A stretch of DNA of 64,000 nt, taken from NCBI GenBank assembly GCA_032209605.1, contig JASFXZ010000026.1:7130001-7194000 (forward strand), given 5' to 3'. The DNA comes from Mactromeris polynyma. Its lineage: Eukaryota; Mollusca; Bivalvia; Venerida; Mactridae. The translations under genes and the position numbers were made by a program. Under the pieces are notes generated by a model. It saw nothing but the letters and a program-made list of their open reading frames with translations. It had not been told where the DNA came from and searched no databases. Positions 60,049 to 64,000 of the stretch are shown here, piece by piece (the stretch's first letter is position 1; each line of letters starts with the position of its first letter).

Positions 60049-63000
60049 GTGAAGGTCACACTGCGTTGCGCTCTCCTAAATGTGCAGGGTCTCGTGACCC
60101 GTCGATCTAATAAACTGAACTCTACAGAGTTGTGTAATATTTTCAAAAATCATGATATAATATTATTAACTGAAACATGGGCGAATGAATTTTGTGATCT
60201 GAATTTCAAGGGATTCGAGTGCTATCCTTTAAACAGAACAGAAAATAAACTGACTTATAAAAGATCTTCAGGAGGAATAGCTGTTTATATTAGAAATGAA
60301 TTCGTGTGCACGGACACATTAGTTTTTACTTGCGAAGATGACATTATATGTATAAAAATTAGTGCAAATAAGCTATGTTTAAATAATGATGTATATTTTT
60401 GCTTATGTTATGTTATACCTGAAAACAGCAGTCGTCAGTCTATGATCGAAACTCATACATTAGACCGTTTAGTAAGTTCTATTGTTGACTTAGACGCAAA
60501 ATGTAATGATGATTTACAGTTAGTTATATGTGGTGATTTTAATGCTCATACCTCAGATAACCCCGATTTTGTACCTGATGATCTTTTAAACCATTTTGAT
60601 ATTGATATTTTACCTGATAATTACCATTCAGACATCAGTTTAAAGCGTTGTTCACGTGATCAAGGTAGAACAAATAATAACGGAACCATGTTATTAGATT
60701 TGTGCAAACAAACATCTATGCGTATTTTGAATGGTCGTTTTGATAAGGACAAAGAAGGTAACTATACATATGTAGGTCCTAGGGGTTCTAGCGTAGTAGA
60801 TTACGTAATCACGACGCAAAATTTATTTCAGTTTGTTGATACTTTTTATGTAAACGGTCCGAATATATTATCGGACCACTGTCTCATTGATTTTTCATTT
60901 ACATTTACTAAAATGCGCGGGGATCCTATTGTAAATGATAGTACTCATTTAAATGGAGCGGCTTTTAAATATAAATGGAACAATGATAATAAAGGTACTT
61001 TCATTGAGGCATTGTCTTGTGATTTAGTTACAAATAAATTAACTAATCTAAATACTCAGGTTGATTCATCCATTACAGATAATGATATAAATGGTTGCAT
61101 TACACAACTTTCCAATATTATAGATGATGTAGTCTCACCTTTGTTTAAACGTAAATGCAATAAGCAGACGGACAGTAGCAATGTTTATACAAGTAATAAC
61201 GAATGGTTTAATAGTGAATGTTTCGATAATAGACGCTTGTTTTATAGTAAACTAAATTTGTTTAGACATGATGGGTCAGTAGAAAATCGCACGGAAATGG
61301 TTAAAGCAAGATCAATTTATAAAGCGTGTTTACGTAAGTCTAGGTTGAATTATGATCACTCCCAAACAATGAAACTCAATAAAGCAAGGTTTAAAAATGC
61401 GAAGTTATATTGGTCAATGCTTAAAGAATGTGCAGGGGTAAGACGGTCTAACATTCCATTGTCAGTGTTCGAGCAATATTTTAAGAGCGTTAATAACCCG
61501 GATGATCCGTATTTCACGGCTGATGAAGATATAGTATATTTTATTGAAAGATATGAAAATAATGAGTTTCAAACTATGTTTCATGAATTAAATTGTTCCT
61601 TTACTGAAGTAGAAGTTTTTAAAGCAATTGGACAATTAAACTCGAATAAAAGTGGGGGTCCAGATCTATACATAAATGAATTTTTTATACACGGACAAAA
61701 TGTGCTAGTTCCGTATTTGATGCGTCTTTTTAATAAAATATTTGACGTTGGTTATTTTCCGGAAAGCTGGTCAGAGGGATACATAATACCACTACATAAG
61801 AAAGGAAACATAAATGATCAAAACAATTATAGGGGTATAACACTTTTAAGCACTTTGGGGAAACTTTTTACACGTATACTTAATAATAGATTAACGGGTT
61901 GGGCTGAAAGTTATTCTGTGTATGTAGAGGCACAAGCAGGGTTTAGAACTAAGATGGGAACAACAGACAACATATTTGTATTGCATGGCTTACTGACTCA
62001 TATATTAAACAAAGGGAAACAACTTTTCTGTGCTTTTATAGATTTTTCCAAAGCTTTTGATTATGTAGTAAGAGATAATCTATGGTCTAAATTAATTAAG
62101 CTGGGGATAAGGGGGAAAATTTTGAATATTATGAAATCAATGTATAGTTCAGTCAAATCTAGGGTCAAGTATTGCAATCAATTGAGCGATTATTTTACAT
62201 GTTCTCTCGGTGTAAGACAAGGTGAATGTTTGTCACCTTTTTTATTTGCAATGTTCTTAAATGACATAGAAAGTGTTTTTTCCGAGAAAGGTTTGAATGG
62301 GATTGATGTGGAGTCCTTCAAACTATTTCTTATCTTATATGCAGATGACATAGTTATTTTTGCTAATGACGCGACTGAATTACAAACTTGTTTAGATGTT
62401 TTAGATGATTACTGTAAACGGTGGAAATTAGTAGTAAATACAAATAAATCGAAAGTTATGGTATTTAGAAAAGGGGGGCGACTACCAAATAATCTGCGTT
62501 TTATTTTTGATGGCAAGCAAATTGACATAGTAAGCAAGTTTAATTACTTAGGTATAGTGTTCTCGTCTGGTGGCTCTTTTACTGATACACAAAATACAAT
62601 TTCTGGACAAGCCTTAAAAGCTATATTTAAGATGAAAAAATATTTATATAAATTTACTGATATAACAATAAGGCATAAACTAGAGCTATTCGATAAATTA
62701 ATATCACCAATTCTAAATTATTCAAGTGAAGTTTGGGGATTCATACAAGGTAATGCTATTGAACGCGTACATTTGCAGTTTTGTAAACACATTTTAGGGA
62801 TTAAACGCACATCGCAGAATGATTTTGTTTATGGTGAACTTGGACGTATTAATTATCAATGTGATAGGTTTTTTCATATTATAAAATACTGGGTAAAATT
62901 ACTATCTACAGATAACAATAAATACAACAAAAAAGTATATTCCATGTTAAAATCGGATTGTGATATATACCCAAATAGAAAGAACTGGTGTTCTCTTTTA

Positions 63001-63540
63001 AAAAATCTACTTAGTACGTTAGGTTTCTATGAAGTTTGGTTATTTCAAGATGTAGGGCAACCAAAATTATTCCTGATTTTTGTAAAAGAACGAATAAAGG
63101 ATCAATTTATACAAGGATGGAATGGAAGAATTCAAGAATCAAGTCGAGCATCATTATATAAATACTTAGCCTCATTTAAATTTCAACCTTATTTAAATAT
63201 ATGTACTATTGCAAAATTTCGTTCAAATTTGACAAGATTACGGGTATCCTCACATAGATTATTTATTGAGAGTGGTAGATGGACGAGACCAAATCCTACA
63301 CCTGTATCTGATAGGAAATGTTTAGTTTGTAATATTTTAGAAGACGAGTACCATTTTGTTCTTGAATGTAGCTTATACAGCGATCTGAGAAAGCATTATA
63401 TCCCTTATTATTATAGACATAGACCTAGTGTACACAAATTTATCGAACTTATAACTAATGACACAGAAACAATTATAAGAAAGTTAAGTCTTTACATATA
63501 CAAAGCATTTATAATACGTAATAATAACAACTATAGATAA
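60049..63540 (+). CDS. LINE ORF2: APE-type endonuclease and reverse transcriptase, 1163 codons
   Basis: An uninterrupted frame. The N-terminal endonuclease shows LLTETW (E42), GDFNAH (D163, N165), VVDYVITT and SDH (275-277), the EEP-fold catalytic set. Reverse transcriptase follows from about residue 540, with SNKSGGPD, NNYRGITLLSTLGKLFTRIL, QAGFRTKMGTTDN, FIDFSKAFD (D665, D671), GVRQGECLSPFLF and YADD (764-767). The C-terminus has a Cys/His motif (CLVCNILEDEYHFVLEC) like zinc-binding tails of LINE proteins. There is no RNase H domain that I can see. It drives target-primed copying of the element. The frame has no ATG before the endonuclease catalytic residues: the first codon given is GTG, and the first internal ATG is about codon 132. 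An intact frame suggests recent activity. Clade (jockey, CR1/L2 or other) cannot be settled by eye. Confidence 0.93.
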   Translation: MKVTLRCALLNVQGLVTRRSNKLNSTELCNIFKNHDIILLTETWANEFCDLNFKGFECYPLNRTENKLTYKRSSGGIAVYIRNEFVCTDTLVFTCEDDIICIKISANKLCLNNDVYFCLCYVIPENSSRQSMIETHTLDRLVSSIVDLDAKCNDDLQLVICGDFNAHTSDNPDFVPDDLLNHFDIDILPDNYHSDISLKRCSRDQGRTNNNGTMLLDLCKQTSMRILNGRFDKDKEGNYTYVGPRGSSVVDYVITTQNLFQFVDTFYVNGPNILSDHCLIDFSFTFTKMRGDPIVNDSTHLNGAAFKYKWNNDNKGTFIEALSCDLVTNKLTNLNTQVDSSITDNDINGCITQLSNIIDDVVSPLFKRKCNKQTDSSNVYTSNNEWFNSECFDNRRLFYSKLNLFRHDGSVENRTEMVKARSIYKACLRKSRLNYDHSQTMKLNKARFKNAKLYWSMLKECAGVRRSNIPLSVFEQYFKSVNNPDDPYFTADEDIVYFIERYENNEFQTMFHELNCSFTEVEVFKAIGQLNSNKSGGPDLYINEFFIHGQNVLVPYLMRLFNKIFDVGYFPESWSEGYIIPLHKKGNINDQNNYRGITLLSTLGKLFTRILNNRLTGWAESYSVYVEAQAGFRTKMGTTDNIFVLHGLLTHILNKGKQLFCAFIDFSKAFDYVVRDNLWSKLIKLGIRGKILNIMKSMYSSVKSRVKYCNQLSDYFTCSLGVRQGECLSPFLFAMFLNDIESVFSEKGLNGIDVESFKLFLILYADDIVIFANDATELQTCLDVLDDYCKRWKLVVNTNKSKVMVFRKGGRLPNNLRFIFDGKQIDIVSKFNYLGIVFSSGGSFTDTQNTISGQALKAIFKMKKYLYKFTDITIRHKLELFDKLISPILNYSSEVWGFIQGNAIERVHLQFCKHILGIKRTSQNDFVYGELGRINYQCDRFFHIIKYWVKLLSTDNNKYNKKVYSMLKSDCDIYPNRKNWCSLLKNLLSTLGFYEVWLFQDVGQPKLFLIFVKERIKDQFIQGWNGRIQESSRASLYKYLASFKFQPYLNICTIAKFRSNLTRLRVSSHRLFIESGRWTRPNPTPVSDRKCLVCNILEDEYHFVLECSLYSDLRKHYIPYYYRHRPSVHKFIELITNDTETIIRKLSLYIYKAFIIRNNNNYR

Positions 63541-64000
63541 GTACGATTTTGTTTGTTAGAAATGCACACAATTCATATTGTCTTTTCTTGTTTTTGCACT
63601 TGTTCTGGTGTGTTTCTTTTTCTTGACATGTTTCATGTTCCTTGATAATGACAAATATATGAATAATGATGTTTGCGTCTTTTAAAGTGCGTGGTTGTCA
63701 TGTTAAGTATAAAATTGCTAAATCTTAATAATATTTATGTTGATATGAATACATGTTTAGTTTTATTGTAATATGTCACAATTTCTATTTCCATTTTCAT
63801 GTCAATACATACTAAGCTATACATGTCTGCAGGTTAACGTAAAACAAATAGTGAATTTAACGCATTATATCTATTTTTGACATACCATTTATGCTTCTTA
63901 TACATGTGCGTGCATTATGCAAATTATTTTGTTATATTACGTTTATCATCTAGTTATACATTATCACTATAATATGCGTTTACTGTAATAATTGTATGCA

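Larger units (their letters stand above)
59551..64000 (+). mobile_element. Non-LTR retrotransposon (LINE), near complete
   Basis: This comprises the ORF1-like frame, the full ORF2 and an AT-rich 3' flank. Its 3' end is not identified: no poly(A) or simple-repeat tail is evident before 64000, so it may run past the window. The left boundary is unclear because it merges with the degenerate repeats at 58740-59560. Confidence 0.85.

Overview
The window reads as nuclear DNA from an invertebrate animal, most likely a mollusc (bivalve or gastropod). It is AT-rich. Its genes are split into many short exons with GT-AG introns, and the DNA between exons is full of miniature inverted-repeat elements (MITEs), tRNA-derived SINEs, minisatellites and an intact non-LTR retrotransposon. 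Lineage is inferred from gene structure and repeat style, not from a species marker.

Five spliced genes can be rebuilt exon by exon with consistent reading phase. From left to right: a cyclin L gene (+, 4912-12558, 11 exons, 477 aa), with a cyclin fold and an RS-rich tail, linked to transcription and splicing; a small unrecognised Cys/His-rich zinc-binding gene (-, 17567-14634, 3 exons, 110 aa); a DDI1/DDI2 gene (+, 21861-34758, 8 exons, 469 aa), a ubiquitin-shuttle aspartic protease with UBL, RVP, UIM-like and UBA parts; MICOS10/MIC10 (+, 38648-42849, 4 exons, 86 aa), a mitochondrial crista-junction protein; and MTHFR (+, 48010-54533, 9 exons, 660 aa), folate metabolism. These are unrelated housekeeping genes with no sign of an operon or shared pathway.

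The right end (59551-63540) holds a non-LTR retrotransposon. Its ORF2 of about 1163 codons, with endonuclease and reverse transcriptase, is uninterrupted. A short ORF1-like frame precedes it in the same reading frame, separated by a single TAG. A decayed LINE tail lies at 16102-16660 (-).

The repeats are the most unusual part. The DDI gene carries four minisatellites. One is a tandem amplification of its own exon 2/intron 2 splice donor; another abuts the exon 7 acceptor. Between 17.9 and 21.8 kb lies a long foldback element: inverted arms of about 200 bp enclose a 2-kb array of 57-bp units, and one arm was later split by an 827-bp hAT-like MITE with an 8-bp target duplication. At least seven further MITE families are visible, several with TA target duplications and several inside introns.

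Stretches without a gene: 1-4911, 12559-14633, 17568-21860, 34759-38647, 42850-48009, 54534-59550 and 63541-64000. Apart from the repeats listed, I see no supported gene in them.
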